In this document: piece after piece, positions 1 to 9,159 of the stretch
How positions within the stretch are numbered: position 1 is the stretch's first letter
Layout: the number at the start of each line of letters is the position of its first letter
NCBI GenBank assembly: GCA_024636015.1
Contig: JAGXHU010000073.1
Span: 1 to 39,196 of the forward strand
Reading direction: 5' to 3'
From: Halothiobacillus sp.
Lineage (GTDB): Bacteria > Pseudomonadota > Gammaproteobacteria > Halothiobacillales > Halothiobacillaceae
DNA length: 39,196 bases
Program-made: the position numbers and the translations under genes
Notes under the pieces: generated by a model
Databases searched by the model: none
The model's input: only the letters and a program-made list of their open reading frames with translations
What the model was told of the DNA's origin: nothing

Positions 1-1147
1 CATACAGATTGCCCGCGTGATAGGCCAGCCCACTGGACTGGGCGAAATCTGCATTCAACCGTTCACCATCCCTCAGTCCTTCACGCCCGGTGCCGGCATA
101 GGGTGCCAGTTGATTCTTGGCGGGCAGGAAACGCCAGATTTGGTGATCCCCAGCCATGGCGATAAAGAGCTGCTTGTCCGCATAACTCAGCCCCCAGGGC
201 GAATTGAGGGCGATGCCAGTCGGATGGTGCGCACCCGTGAGGCCGGGCATCCGCTGGCCATTGCCCGCGACGGTCGAGACCCGATGATGTTTCAGATTGA
301 TGGCCCGGATGCGCTGATTGTCCGTGTCGGCCACATAAAGTGTTTCGCCGGCAAAGGCCAGTCCCTGGGGGCGATTGAACTCAGCACGCGCATAGTCGCC
401 ATTGGCAAAGCCGGCATGCCCTGAGCCGATGGTGGCCAGGCGCTTGCCCGCACGATCGTAGATCAGGACTTGATTCCGACCGGTATCGCTGATGGCGATT
501 CGATCCCCGTCGATCGCGACTTTGGTCGGCAGAGCAAAGACGTGTTCATCCGGTGGTAGGGGTTGGAGCGGCAGGACGGGATGGGTCAATTGATTGGCCG
601 TCTTGGCCTGGCTAATGGCCGCAGCAATGGGGGTCGCCATTTGATCGTAACTGCGTTCGCCCACGAAGCTGTGCACAACCTTGCCATTGGGATTGAGCAG
701 GATCATCGTCGGCCAGGCAACCACGCCATAATGCTGCCACCAGGACATGCCCGCATCGATGAAGACCGGTTCGTCGATACCGTAGCGACGCAGAAATGGC
801 GCCATGTTGGCAGCCTTCTGAGAGGCGGAAAACTTGGGGGAGGTGACACCGATGATCAGCAGATCATCCCCGAATTTCTGTTTCAACTTTTGCTCGATCG
901 GAATCATGTGAATGCAGTTGATGCAACCCGGGGTGAAAAAGTCCAGCAGCACCACACGGCCATTCAACTCGTTTTCCGTCAGGGGACGGCTGACATTGAA
1001 CCAGGTTGTGCCGGCTGGGAAGGACGGATAGCCACCGGCTTTGGCAGTGGGCACGATCGAGGGTGCCAACCAGACCATCAACGCCAGTATTGGCACGGCA
1101 AGCAAGGCCAGGTACCAAGGATGAAAAATGGGACGAAATCGCATCAT
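1..1147 (-). CDS. Membrane-anchored thioredoxin-fold/NHL-repeat protein (NHLRC2-like), partial
   Basis: The frame is open from an ATG at 1147 to the window edge, so about 382 codons are present and the C-terminus is missing. Residues about 9-30 are a hydrophobic segment, so the protein is probably exported or anchored with its bulk in the periplasm. A thioredoxin-like domain follows, with the redox motif GCINC (CxxC) after a strand ending LLDFFTP, and a typical AWPTMILLNPNGK strand. After residue about 200 come repeated blades such as VAIDGDRIAISDTGRNQVL and GETLYVADTDNQRI, which are NHL beta-propeller repeats. This order (thioredoxin then NHL) matches the NHLRC2 family, whose bacterial role is not settled. 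The start has AGGA 8 bases upstream, and a second ATG follows directly. It is divergent from uup. A thiol-redox role is inferred from the CxxC motif. Confidence 0.85.
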   Translation of the reverse strand, partial: MMRFRPIFHPWYLALLAVPILALMVWLAPSIVPTAKAGGYPSFPAGTTWFNVSRPLTENELNGRVVLLDFFTPGCINCIHMIPIEQKLKQKFGDDLLIIGVTSPKFSASQKAANMAPFLRRYGIDEPVFIDAGMSWWQHYGVVAWPTMILLNPNGKVVHSFVGERSYDQMATPIAAAISQAKTANQLTHPVLPLQPLPPDEHVFALPTKVAIDGDRIAISDTGRNQVLIYDRAGKRLATIGSGHAGFANGDYARAEFNRPQGLAFAGETLYVADTDNQRIRAINLKHHRVSTVAGNGQRMPGLTGAHHPTGIALNSPWGLSYADKQLFIAMAGDHQIWRFLPAKNQLAPYAGTGREGLRDGERLNADFAQSSGLAYHAGNLY

Positions 1148-1279
1148 AACGGGTTTCCTGTAGCATTTTCGGTCTTGACCTTGAGTCTACACGAGAAAAC
1201 GCTGCGATATGTTTGCCGGACTAATCGGGTTTAGGCGCTTACAATGTTCCCCCTTTTGTTAAAGCAGCCAGATATTGCC

Positions 1280-3211
1280 ATGCCCCTGTTAACCGTCGAA
1301 CGCCTGCATTTTGCCCTCGGTCCCCGTGTCCTGCTCGACCATGTCGGCCTGAGTGTCGAGGCGGGCGAGCGTATCGCCCTGATTGGTCGTAATGGAACGG
1401 GTAAATCCACCTTCCTGAAAATTCTGGCCGGAGAAAACCGCGCCGACGAGGGGGATGTTCGGGTTGAGGCCGGTGCCCGTGTGGCCTATTTGCAGCAGGA
1501 TCCGCAAATGGATTCGACGGATAGCGTGTATGCCACCGTCGCCGAAGGACTGGGGGATCTGCACGATGTGCTGACGGGATACCACGCCTGCATTGATCGA
1601 TTGGGGCAGGGTGACGAATCCGTCATGGATGAGATGTCGCGGTTGCAGCAGCAGATCGATGCCCGAAATGGCTGGCTGGTCGCTCAGCGTCTGGACGAGG
1701 TCATCACCCGGCTGGATCTGGATCCGAATGCCTCGGTGAAATCGCTTTCCGGCGGTGCCAAACGACGCGTATTGCTGGCTCAGGCGCTGGTGCAGGAGCC
1801 GGATGTGCTGTTGTTGGACGAGCCCACCAACCATCTGGATATCGCCAGTATCGAGTGGCTGGAAGGCTTGATTCGTGATTTCCGGGGCGCCGTGATTTTC
1901 ATTACCCACGACCGGGCATTCCTGCAAAGCCTGGCGAACCGCATTCTGGAACTGGATCGGGGGCAGCTGACTTCCTGGCCGGGCGATTATCAGAATTACC
2001 TTCGGCGGCTGGAAGAGCGCGAGAACGCCGAACAGATTCACAACGCTGAATTCGACAAGGTCCTGGCCCAGGAAGAGGTTTGGATTCGACAGGGGGTCAA
2101 GGCGCGCCGAACCCGCAACGAGGGACGCGTCCGCCGACTGGAGGCCCTGCGCGAGGAGCGCTCGGCCCGGATGAGCAAGCAGGGCAAGGTCGAGGTGAGT
2201 CTCGCCAGCGCCAAGACTTCCGGCAAGATCGTGGTGGAAGCCGAGCATGCCAGCAAGACGTTTGCGGGCAAGCCGATTCTGCAGGATTTTTCCCTACGCA
2301 TCATGCGGGGGGACCGTATCGGTCTGGTCGGCCCCAACGGGGTCGGTAAGAGTACGCTGATCAAGCTGATGCTGGGGCAAATCCAGCCGGATTCGGGGAC
2401 GGTGCGCCTCGGTACACAACTGGATGTTGCCTACTTCGACCAACATCGCGCTCAGTTGCGGCCGGAATGGACGGCTTTGGAAAATCTGTGCGATGGGGGC
2501 GACCGCATCGACGTGCATGGTCAGAACGTGCACGGCATCGGTTATCTGCAACAGTTCCTGTTCACCCCAGACCGTGTGCGGACCAAGGTGTCGTCGCTGT
2601 CCGGTGGGGAGCGCAACCGACTGTTGCTGGCGAAGCTGTTCGCCCAATCTGCCAATTTACTGGTATTGGATGAGCCGACCAACGATCTGGATCTCGAAAC
2701 GCTGGAGGTGCTGGAGCAGGTGCTGCTCGATTTTGACGGCACCCTGCTCGTGGTCAGCCACGATCGAGCCTTCCTCGATAATGTGGTGACCAGCCTGCTG
2801 GTCTTCGAGGGGGAGGGCAAAGTTCGTGAAGTCGTGGGGGTTTATGCGGATTGGCAGGCGATTCGTGCGCGTGAATTGGCACAGGAGCAGTCCATAAAAT
2901 CCGCGCAGATACCCGCTGCTGGCGCCCAACAGAAGTCAGCGGTCGTCGCCGCGTCGGGAAAAATGCCGCCGAAAAAGGAGACGCTCAGCTTCAAGGAAAA
3001 GCATGAACTGGCGGCGTTGCCCGCCAAAATTGAAGCTCTGGAGCAGGAACAGGCTGTGCTCACCGCTAAAGTGGGCGCGCCCGATTTTTATCAACTACCT
3101 GGTTCGGAGAAGCAGCCGGTGCTGGCGCGTGTGGCGGCAATTACTGAGGAGCTGGAGCAGTTGGTCGATCGCTGGAGTGCGTTGGAAGCGCGTGCCGGTG
3201 CGGATTCATGA
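1280..3211 (+). CDS. uup: ABC-F family ATPase Uup
   Basis: This is a soluble twin-ATPase protein of the ABC-F family without membrane segments; the family acts on ribosomes or DNA rather than in transport. Both nucleotide-binding domains are complete: Walker A GRNGTGKST (residues 36-44), signature LSGGAKRR and Walker B LLLDEPTNHLD in the first; GPNGVGKST, LSGGERNR and DEPTNDLD in the second. The linker carries the Uup-typical EEVWIRQGVKARRTRNEGRVRRL. The C-terminal about 80 residues form a charged helical tail, like the DNA-binding coiled coil that sets Uup apart from EttA and YheS. Length (643 aa) fits the family (about 635). I place the start at 1280 because MPLLTVERLHF aligns with family N-termini. 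An in-frame ATG at 1244 would add 12 residues, but it overlaps a possible -10 (TACAAT, 1240-1245). Confidence 0.93.
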   Translation: MPLLTVERLHFALGPRVLLDHVGLSVEAGERIALIGRNGTGKSTFLKILAGENRADEGDVRVEAGARVAYLQQDPQMDSTDSVYATVAEGLGDLHDVLTGYHACIDRLGQGDESVMDEMSRLQQQIDARNGWLVAQRLDEVITRLDLDPNASVKSLSGGAKRRVLLAQALVQEPDVLLLDEPTNHLDIASIEWLEGLIRDFRGAVIFITHDRAFLQSLANRILELDRGQLTSWPGDYQNYLRRLEERENAEQIHNAEFDKVLAQEEVWIRQGVKARRTRNEGRVRRLEALREERSARMSKQGKVEVSLASAKTSGKIVVEAEHASKTFAGKPILQDFSLRIMRGDRIGLVGPNGVGKSTLIKLMLGQIQPDSGTVRLGTQLDVAYFDQHRAQLRPEWTALENLCDGGDRIDVHGQNVHGIGYLQQFLFTPDRVRTKVSSLSGGERNRLLLAKLFAQSANLLVLDEPTNDLDLETLEVLEQVLLDFDGTLLVVSHDRAFLDNVVTSLLVFEGEGKVREVVGVYADWQAIRARELAQEQSIKSAQIPAAGAQQKSAVVAASGKMPPKKETLSFKEKHELAALPAKIEALEQEQAVLTAKVGAPDFYQLPGSEKQPVLARVAAITEELEQLVDRWSALEARAGADS

Positions 3212-3255
3212 GATCAGCGTGAATCGTATCCGACCCTTGGCGTGGCTGCTCGGGT

Positions 3256-3582
3256 ATGACGACTGAGCCAACTGCGGCAGCCTGTTTCGCTTGGCAGGGC
3301 GATTTGCTCATCCTGCGGATCAAGGTGCAGCCGCGCGCCAGCCGCAATGCGCTGGGCGAAGTGCTGGGTGATCGGTTCAAGCTCTACCTCACGGCCCCGC
3401 CCGTGGATGGCCAGGCGAATGCCGCCGTGATCGCCTTTCTCGCGAAAGCATTCGGCGTGCCCAAAAGTCAGGTGGTCATCCGTCGCGGCGAAACCGGGCG
3501 GGACAAGGAAGTGCATATTCAATCCCCGAAGCTGTCACCGAAACAGCTGGGTCTGGACATTTCAGTTCCCAATAGGGGATAG
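3256..3582 (+). CDS. yggU: YggU/DUF167 family protein
   Basis: A small 108-residue protein of the DUF167 (YggU) family, whose function is not established. The family core is plain: LRIKVQPRASRNALGEVLGDRFKL, then LTAPPVDGQANAAVIAFLAKAFGVPKSQVVIRRGETGRDK. The PPVDGQAN loop and the basic GETGRDK segment are the most conserved parts. It has no signal peptide or membrane segment. It starts 44 bases after the uup stop and may be cotranscribed with it. No good ribosome binding site is visible, but no alternative in-frame start exists between the upstream stop at 3220 and this ATG. In many gammaproteobacteria yggU follows yggT; here yggT is absent. Confidence 0.88.
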   Translation: MTTEPTAAACFAWQGDLLILRIKVQPRASRNALGEVLGDRFKLYLTAPPVDGQANAAVIAFLAKAFGVPKSQVVIRRGETGRDKEVHIQSPKLSPKQLGLDISVPNRG

Positions 3583-3599
3583 GCGGGCGGCATGGCCAT

Positions 3600-3626
3600 A
3601 AAAAAACCGCCTCGATGAGGCGGTTT
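3600..3626 (-). terminator. Intrinsic terminator between converging genes
   Basis: A perfect 10-bp stem (AAACCGCCTC at 3604-3613, GAGGCGGTTT at 3617-3626) closes a 3-base loop. Read on the minus strand it is followed by seven T residues (3606-3600), a textbook intrinsic terminator for the gene at 3671-3991. Read on the plus strand it ends in only three T residues, so it would stop the uup/yggU transcript less efficiently. Confidence 0.85.
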
Positions 3627-3670
3627 CGTTGCGCGTTGACGAATGAGTCAACGCAAGAGCCTGTATGCCA

Positions 3671-3991
3671 CTATGGCTTGTACGGGCCCGGGTTCGGCTG
3701 GCTTTTCCACTCACGCACGGCCAGCGGCTGCAGGCTGGCGATATAGTTAGCGTACTTGATGGCGCCTGCGTAGTCGCCCTTGGCGGCCAGTTTGTCGGCA
3801 TGCTCAAGAATGGGTGACTTGGCCTTCGGGTTCCAGGGAGCGATCCCTTCTTTTTCAAGCGTTTTGACTTCGGCCATGGCAGCAGAGTGCGCCTTCTCGT
3901 ATTCGGCCTTGTCGGCAGCATTCGCAATGCCGATGCCTGCGATCATCGCGGCAATTGCCAGCGCGGATGTCAGTTTTTGAACATTTTTCAT
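3671..3991 (-). CDS. Small periplasmic protein, resembles SoxXA-binding protein (SoxK/SAXB type)
   Basis: This 106-residue protein has a clear Sec signal peptide: a KNVQK start, a hydrophobic core, and a likely cut after ANA at residue 25. The mature part is helical and rich in alanine, lysine and glutamate, without cysteines. The pattern EYEKAHSAAMAEVK, a tryptophan near the middle, then ILEHADKLAAKGDYAGAIKYAN and a final W-K-S-Q resembles small SoxXA-binding proteins, which stimulate the SoxXA cytochrome during thiosulfate oxidation. The likeness is from memory of the family pattern, and no sox genes are in the window, so the function is inference. An excellent ribosome binding site (TAGGAGG) lies 7 bases before the ATG. 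The gene stands alone, divergent from guaB, and ends at the terminator at 3600-3626. Confidence 0.6.
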   Translation of the reverse strand: MKNVQKLTSALAIAAMIAGIGIANAADKAEYEKAHSAAMAEVKTLEKEGIAPWNPKAKSPILEHADKLAAKGDYAGAIKYANYIASLQPLAVREWKSQPNPGPYKP

Positions 3992-4077
3992 TTTAATGCC
4001 TCCTAGATGGATTCCTTTGGTGCGGTTCGACTTTAGCCTAAAGCCTGGGGAATGGCTACTGCTTCAACGGGTATGAG

Positions 4078-4106
4078 TTTACCCATAAAGCATCCGACCT
4101 TATAAT
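4078..4106 (+). promoter_or_regulatory. Sigma70-type promoter of guaB
   Basis: A perfect -10 hexamer TATAAT (4101-4106) stands 17 bases after TTTACC (4078-4083), a 4-of-6 match to the -35 consensus. Transcription would start near 4113, leaving a 25-base leader before guaB. No PurR-like palindrome is obvious in the short interval. Confidence 0.65.
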
Positions 4107-4128
4107 TGGCAAAATTTTCATTCCGTAA

Positions 4129-5598
<1,470 letters not shown>

Positions 5599-5648
5599 CC
5601 GATACCCTTAAATTGTTCCCCCGATCGATCTTTTGGGGGCGATGCATG

Positions 5649-5671
5649 AAAAGCGGCCGAGCCGCTTTTTT
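5649..5671 (+). terminator. Intrinsic terminator after guaB
   Basis: AAAAGCGGC (5649-5657) and GCCGCTTTT (5661-5669) form a 9-bp stem with a CGA loop, followed by two more T residues, a GGC break and five further T. It lies 50 bases after the guaB stop and should separate guaB from guaA transcription at least in part. Confidence 0.75.
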
Positions 5672-5769
5672 GGCTTTTTATCCGGGTGATCGTATCGCCC
5701 GTGGCAACCCGTTCAGCGATGCCGCCATCCATTGGCATCGTCCATGACCGCACCAGGATTCTTGAATTC

Positions 5770-7362
5770 ATGACCCACATTACCGACTCTGCCGATATCC
5801 ACGCCGAACGTATCCTCATTCTGGATTTCGGCTCGCAGTACACCCAGCTCATCGCCCGTCGGGTGCGCGAATGCGGCGTATATTGCGAGATTCATTCGTG
5901 GGATGTGGACGATGCCTTCGTACAGGATTTCGCGCCCATCGGCGTCATCCTATCCGGCGGCCCGGAATCGGTCATCGACAGCACGCCGCCCGCCGTACCG
6001 ATGTCGGTTTTCACCCTCGGTGTCCCGGTACTGGGGATTTGCTACGGGATGCAGACCATGGCCGCTCAGTTGGGCGGGGTGGTGGAAAATGCCCTGCACC
6101 GCGAATTCGGGCACGCGCTGGTACGCGCGCGTGGCCACACCACGTTGCTCAAGGATATCGAGGATCAGGTGACGCCCGAAGGCTATGGCCTGCTGGACGT
6201 CTGGATGAGTCACGGTGATCACGTGATCGAAATGCCGGCCGGTTTCAAGCTGATGGCCTCAACCGATAACGCGCCCATCGCCGGCATGGCGGACGAGACG
6301 CGTCGCTTCTATGGTGTGCAGTTCCACCCGGAAGTCACTCATACCCGCCAGGGGCACCGTATTCTGGAGCGATTCGTGCGACAGATCTGCGCGACCAGCG
6401 GCCTTTGGAAGCCGGACAACATCATCGAGGACATGCTGGCCCGCATTCGCAGCCAGGTAGGCGATGACGAGGTGATTCTGGGGCTGTCCGGCGGGGTGGA
6501 TTCCTCGGTCGTGGCCGCGCTGCTGCATCGGGCGATCGGGGATCAGCTCACCTGTATTTTCGTCGATAACGGCCTGCTGCGCCTGAGCGAAGGCGATCAG
6601 GTCATGCAGACGTTCGCGCGCCACATGGGCGTTCGCGTTATTCGGGTCGATGCGGAAGAGCGCTTCCTGTCGGGGCTTGCCGGGGAGAACGATCCCGAGG
6701 CTAAGCGCAAGATCATCGGTGGCATTTTTGTTGAGATCTTTGAGGAGCAGGCCAATCTGCGCCAGAACGCCGCGTGGCTGGCCCAAGGGACGATCTACCC
6801 GGATGTGATCGAGTCGGCCGGTTCGAAAACCGGCAAGGCGCACGTCATCAAGTCCCACCACAATGTGGGTGGCTTGCCCGCGCACATGCGGCTCAAGTTG
6901 CTGGAGCCCGTGCGTGAGCTGTTCAAGGACGAGGTCCGCAAGATCGGCGTGGAACTGGGCCTGCCGAGCGAGATGGTCTATCGACATCCCTTCCCGGGGC
7001 CGGGTCTGGGCGTGCGCATTTTGGGCGAAGTGAAGAAATCTTACGCCGATCTGCTGCGCCGGGCGGATGCCATCTTCATTGAGGAACTGCGTGCGGCCGA
7101 TCTGTACGACAAGGTATCTCAAGCATTTGTCGTCTTCCTGCCGGTCAAGTCGGTCGGCGTGATGGGCGATGGTCGCAAGTATGATTACGTGGTGGCCCTG
7201 CGGGCCGTCGAGACCATTGATTTCATGACCGCGCGCTGGGCGCATCTGCCCTACGAATTCATCGAACGCGTTTCGCTCAGGATCGTGAACGAGATCGACG
7301 GCATTTCCCGCGTGGTGTACGACGTGACCGGCAAACCGCCGGGCACGATCGAGTGGGAATAA
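5770..7362 (+). CDS. guaA: GMP synthase (glutamine-hydrolysing)
   Basis: Converts XMP to GMP using ATP and glutamine, the step after GuaB. The N-terminal class I glutamine amidotransferase domain begins [21 protein letters not shown], with the nucleophile Cys91 in GICYGMQ and the His/Glu pair in QFHPEVTHT. The ATP pyrophosphatase domain follows with the P-loop SGGVDSS. The C-terminal dimerisation domain contains [15 protein letters not shown] and ends KPPGTIEWE, the standard family end. The frame is open further upstream, but the ATG at 5770 gives 530 residues (E. coli 525) and puts the family N-terminus in place. An AGGA lies about 11 bases before it, so the ribosome binding site is only fair. 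tadA overlaps the last bases of this gene. Confidence 0.96.
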   Translation: MTHITDSADIHAERILILDFGSQYTQLIARRVRECGVYCEIHSWDVDDAFVQDFAPIGVILSGGPESVIDSTPPAVPMSVFTLGVPVLGICYGMQTMAAQLGGVVENALHREFGHALVRARGHTTLLKDIEDQVTPEGYGLLDVWMSHGDHVIEMPAGFKLMASTDNAPIAGMADETRRFYGVQFHPEVTHTRQGHRILERFVRQICATSGLWKPDNIIEDMLARIRSQVGDDEVILGLSGGVDSSVVAALLHRAIGDQLTCIFVDNGLLRLSEGDQVMQTFARHMGVRVIRVDAEERFLSGLAGENDPEAKRKIIGGIFVEIFEEQANLRQNAAWLAQGTIYPDVIESAGSKTGKAHVIKSHHNVGGLPAHMRLKLLEPVRELFKDEVRKIGVELGLPSEMVYRHPFPGPGLGVRILGEVKKSYADLLRRADAIFIEELRAADLYDKVSQAFVVFLPVKSVGVMGDGRKYDYVVALRAVETIDFMTARWAHLPYEFIERVSLRIVNEIDGISRVVYDVTGKPPGTIEWE

Positions 7363-7841
7363 ACCCGCAGTCGCCCCGGATCTCCCCCGTGTCCCGTGAT
7401 CGCGTCTTTATGCTGTTGGCCCTCGACGAGGCGCGTCGTGCGGCTGCAGAAGGCGAGGTGCCCGTCGGCGCCGTGTTGGTACGTGATGGCGCGGTGATCG
7501 CTACTGGTCACAATACCCCGGTGCACGATCATGATCCGACTGCCCATGCCGAGATTCGGGCACTACGCGCTGCGGGCGCCGCCTTGGGCAATTACCGGCT
7601 CGATCACTGCACAGTGTATGTGACCCTCGAACCCTGCCCGATGTGTCTGGCGGCGATGACCCACGCCCGGATCGAGCGGGTCGTGTATGCGGCGCCCGAC
7701 TCGCGTGCCGGTGCCTGTGGCGGGGCGATCGATCTCAACCGGGCGCCGTGGCATCACCATGCGCTGGTGGTGGATACGGGGCCGTGTGAGCAGGAAGCGG
7801 CTGCGCTGCTGCAGCAGTTCTTTCAAGACCGGCGCGACTGA
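7353..7841 (+). CDS. tadA: tRNA(adenosine-34) deaminase TadA
   Basis: Deaminates adenosine 34 to inosine in the anticodon of tRNA-Arg(ACG), an essential step for reading arginine codons. Zinc and catalytic residues are all present: His65 and Glu67 in TAHAE, and Cys95/Cys98 in EPCPMC. VPVGAVL, NYRL and the [10 protein letters not shown] stretch are typical. The GTG at 7353 overlaps the guaA end by 10 bases, which suggests coupled translation. A second GTG at 7389 has a GGA about 9 bases upstream and would give 150 residues beginning just before the first helix; I cannot decide between them. The C-terminus is shorter than in E. coli TadA, which carries an extra lysine-rich tail. It converges with the next gene, 13 bases away. 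Confidence 0.93.
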   Translation: MGINPQSPRISPVSRDRVFMLLALDEARRAAAEGEVPVGAVLVRDGAVIATGHNTPVHDHDPTAHAEIRALRAAGAALGNYRLDHCTVYVTLEPCPMCLAAMTHARIERVVYAAPDSRAGACGGAIDLNRAPWHHHALVVDTGPCEQEAAALLQQFFQDRRD

Positions 7842-7854
7842 TCGGAAAACCGGT

Positions 7855-9159
7855 CTAATCCAGTATGAAATACTCGTGCGGGGCGGGCCGGGACAAAAAA
7901 TCCTGCGGTGAGGCGCTGGCGCCATAGGCACCCGATTGCAGCACGCCAATGAGGTCACCGGGCTCCAAGTGAGGCAGGGATTGATTCTGCCCGAGCACAT
8001 CCAGAGGTGTGCAGAGTGGGCCGACCAGATCGACGGTCTCGATGCCGGGCATGTCCATATGTTCAACGTCAATAATTGGCCAGTTGCGCCGTAATACCTG
8101 CCCGAGATTCCCGGAAAGCGCCAGATGGTGATGCATGCCGCCATCGCAGAGCAGGTAGGTCTTGCCCCGAGATTTCTTTCGGTCGACGATCCGGGTGATA
8201 TAGATACCCGCACTGGCGACGAGATACCGCCCCAGTTCCAGATTTACACGCACACCTGGCCAGGCGCCTTGTGCTATCTCTCCGATGCGCTTTAGAACGG
8301 GGCGCAAGGCAGTGAGATCCAGGGGCGTATCCTGCGGGTGATAGACCACGCCAAACCCGCCGCCCAGATTGAGATGCTGCGGTACGAACCCGGTTTGTGT
8401 CGTCCAGTCGCGCACCAAGGCCAGGGATTGCTCCAGTGTGGCGGCAATGGCGCCGGCATCCCGATTCTGTGACCCGGCGAACAGATGAAACCCTTCCAGA
8501 TCCAGCGCCGTATGGAAGCTGGCTTCCGATTGAATATCTTTGATCAGGGCGGGGATCTCTTCGCTGTCGATGCCGAAGGGGCGGGCACCGCCACCCATCT
8601 TCATGCCGGATCCCCTGAGCTCAAACGGTGGATTAACCCGCAGTGCGATTCGGGCTCGTTTCCCGGCTGTTCGCGCCAAATCGGCAATCCGCTGCAGTTC
8701 TCCCTTGGACTCGGTATTGATAAGCACGCCGTGCTCGATGGCAAACCGATGTTCGGCAGCAGATTTTGCCGGGCCAGCGATACTGGTATGGGTGAGGCGT
8801 GCTGGGGCGAGGTCGGCGACCAACTGCATCTCGGCCAGTGAGGCGCAATCGAATCCATCCACAAGCGGTGCCAGATGCCGGACAACCGGCGCAAACGGGT
8901 TGGCCTTAATCGCGTAATGCAGTTGGATGGTCGCTGGCAGCACGGCACGAACGGTTCGCACCTGTGTTGTGATTGCCGCACCAGCGTACACATAGGCCGG
9001 GGTTGGCATCTCGGGTGATTTTTTTTCAAGCCATTTTGTGGCGGGTTTTCCTGCCAGCAGCAAGTGCCGGCTGTTTGTATGCCATGCCACCGCGGCTTGT
9101 CCAAGTGTTTCCGCCATCAGATGATGTCCGGTCATGCGTTCAGTCGGCGTGTTTGTCAC
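7855..9159 (-). CDS. PLP-dependent decarboxylase, exosortase A system-associated type
   Basis: A fold-type III PLP decarboxylase related to diaminopimelate and ornithine decarboxylases. The PLP lysine is Lys85 in HYAIKAN, the phosphate-binding glycine loop is NLGGGFG (264-270), and the second-subunit motif GPLCTPLDVLG holds Cys383. The AYVYAGAAI start and the CTPLDVL form match the subgroup seen next to exosortase A loci (the type described by TIGR03099) better than LysA, and no lysA-type context is present. It begins at a GTG that overlaps the ligase stop (GTGA), with GGGAGA upstream, so the two are translationally coupled. The substrate is unknown; the usual idea is an amino acid activated by the partner ligase. 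No exosortase, PEP-CTERM protein or carrier protein gene is visible in the window. Confidence 0.85.
   Translation of the reverse strand: MTNTPTERMTGHHLMAETLGQAAVAWHTNSRHLLLAGKPATKWLEKKSPEMPTPAYVYAGAAITTQVRTVRAVLPATIQLHYAIKANPFAPVVRHLAPLVDGFDCASLAEMQLVADLAPARLTHTSIAGPAKSAAEHRFAIEHGVLINTESKGELQRIADLARTAGKRARIALRVNPPFELRGSGMKMGGGARPFGIDSEEIPALIKDIQSEASFHTALDLEGFHLFAGSQNRDAGAIAATLEQSLALVRDWTTQTGFVPQHLNLGGGFGVVYHPQDTPLDLTALRPVLKRIGEIAQGAWPGVRVNLELGRYLVASAGIYITRIVDRKKSRGKTYLLCDGGMHHHLALSGNLGQVLRRNWPIIDVEHMDMPGIETVDLVGPLCTPLDVLGQNQSLPHLEPGDLIGVLQSGAYGASASPQDFLSRPAPHEYFILD

Noticed and set aside
1175..1210. MerR-type operator or promoter upstream of uup (TTGACCTTGAG)
   Set aside because: The left half looks like a MerR-family site but there is no matching right half, and no MerR gene or metal-resistance gene is near.
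17..1234. Plus-strand open frames at 17-424 and 563-1234
   Set aside because: They lie opposite the thioredoxin/NHL gene, whose minus frame carries clear motifs; the plus frames have low-complexity, motif-free products.
1289..2248. A 319-codon minus-strand frame opposite uup
   Set aside because: No domain or ribosome binding site; it mirrors the coding bias of uup.
7828..7856. GACCGG/CCGGTC inverted repeat between tadA and the decarboxylase gene
   Set aside because: Only six pairs with a long loop and no T-run; not convincing as a terminator.
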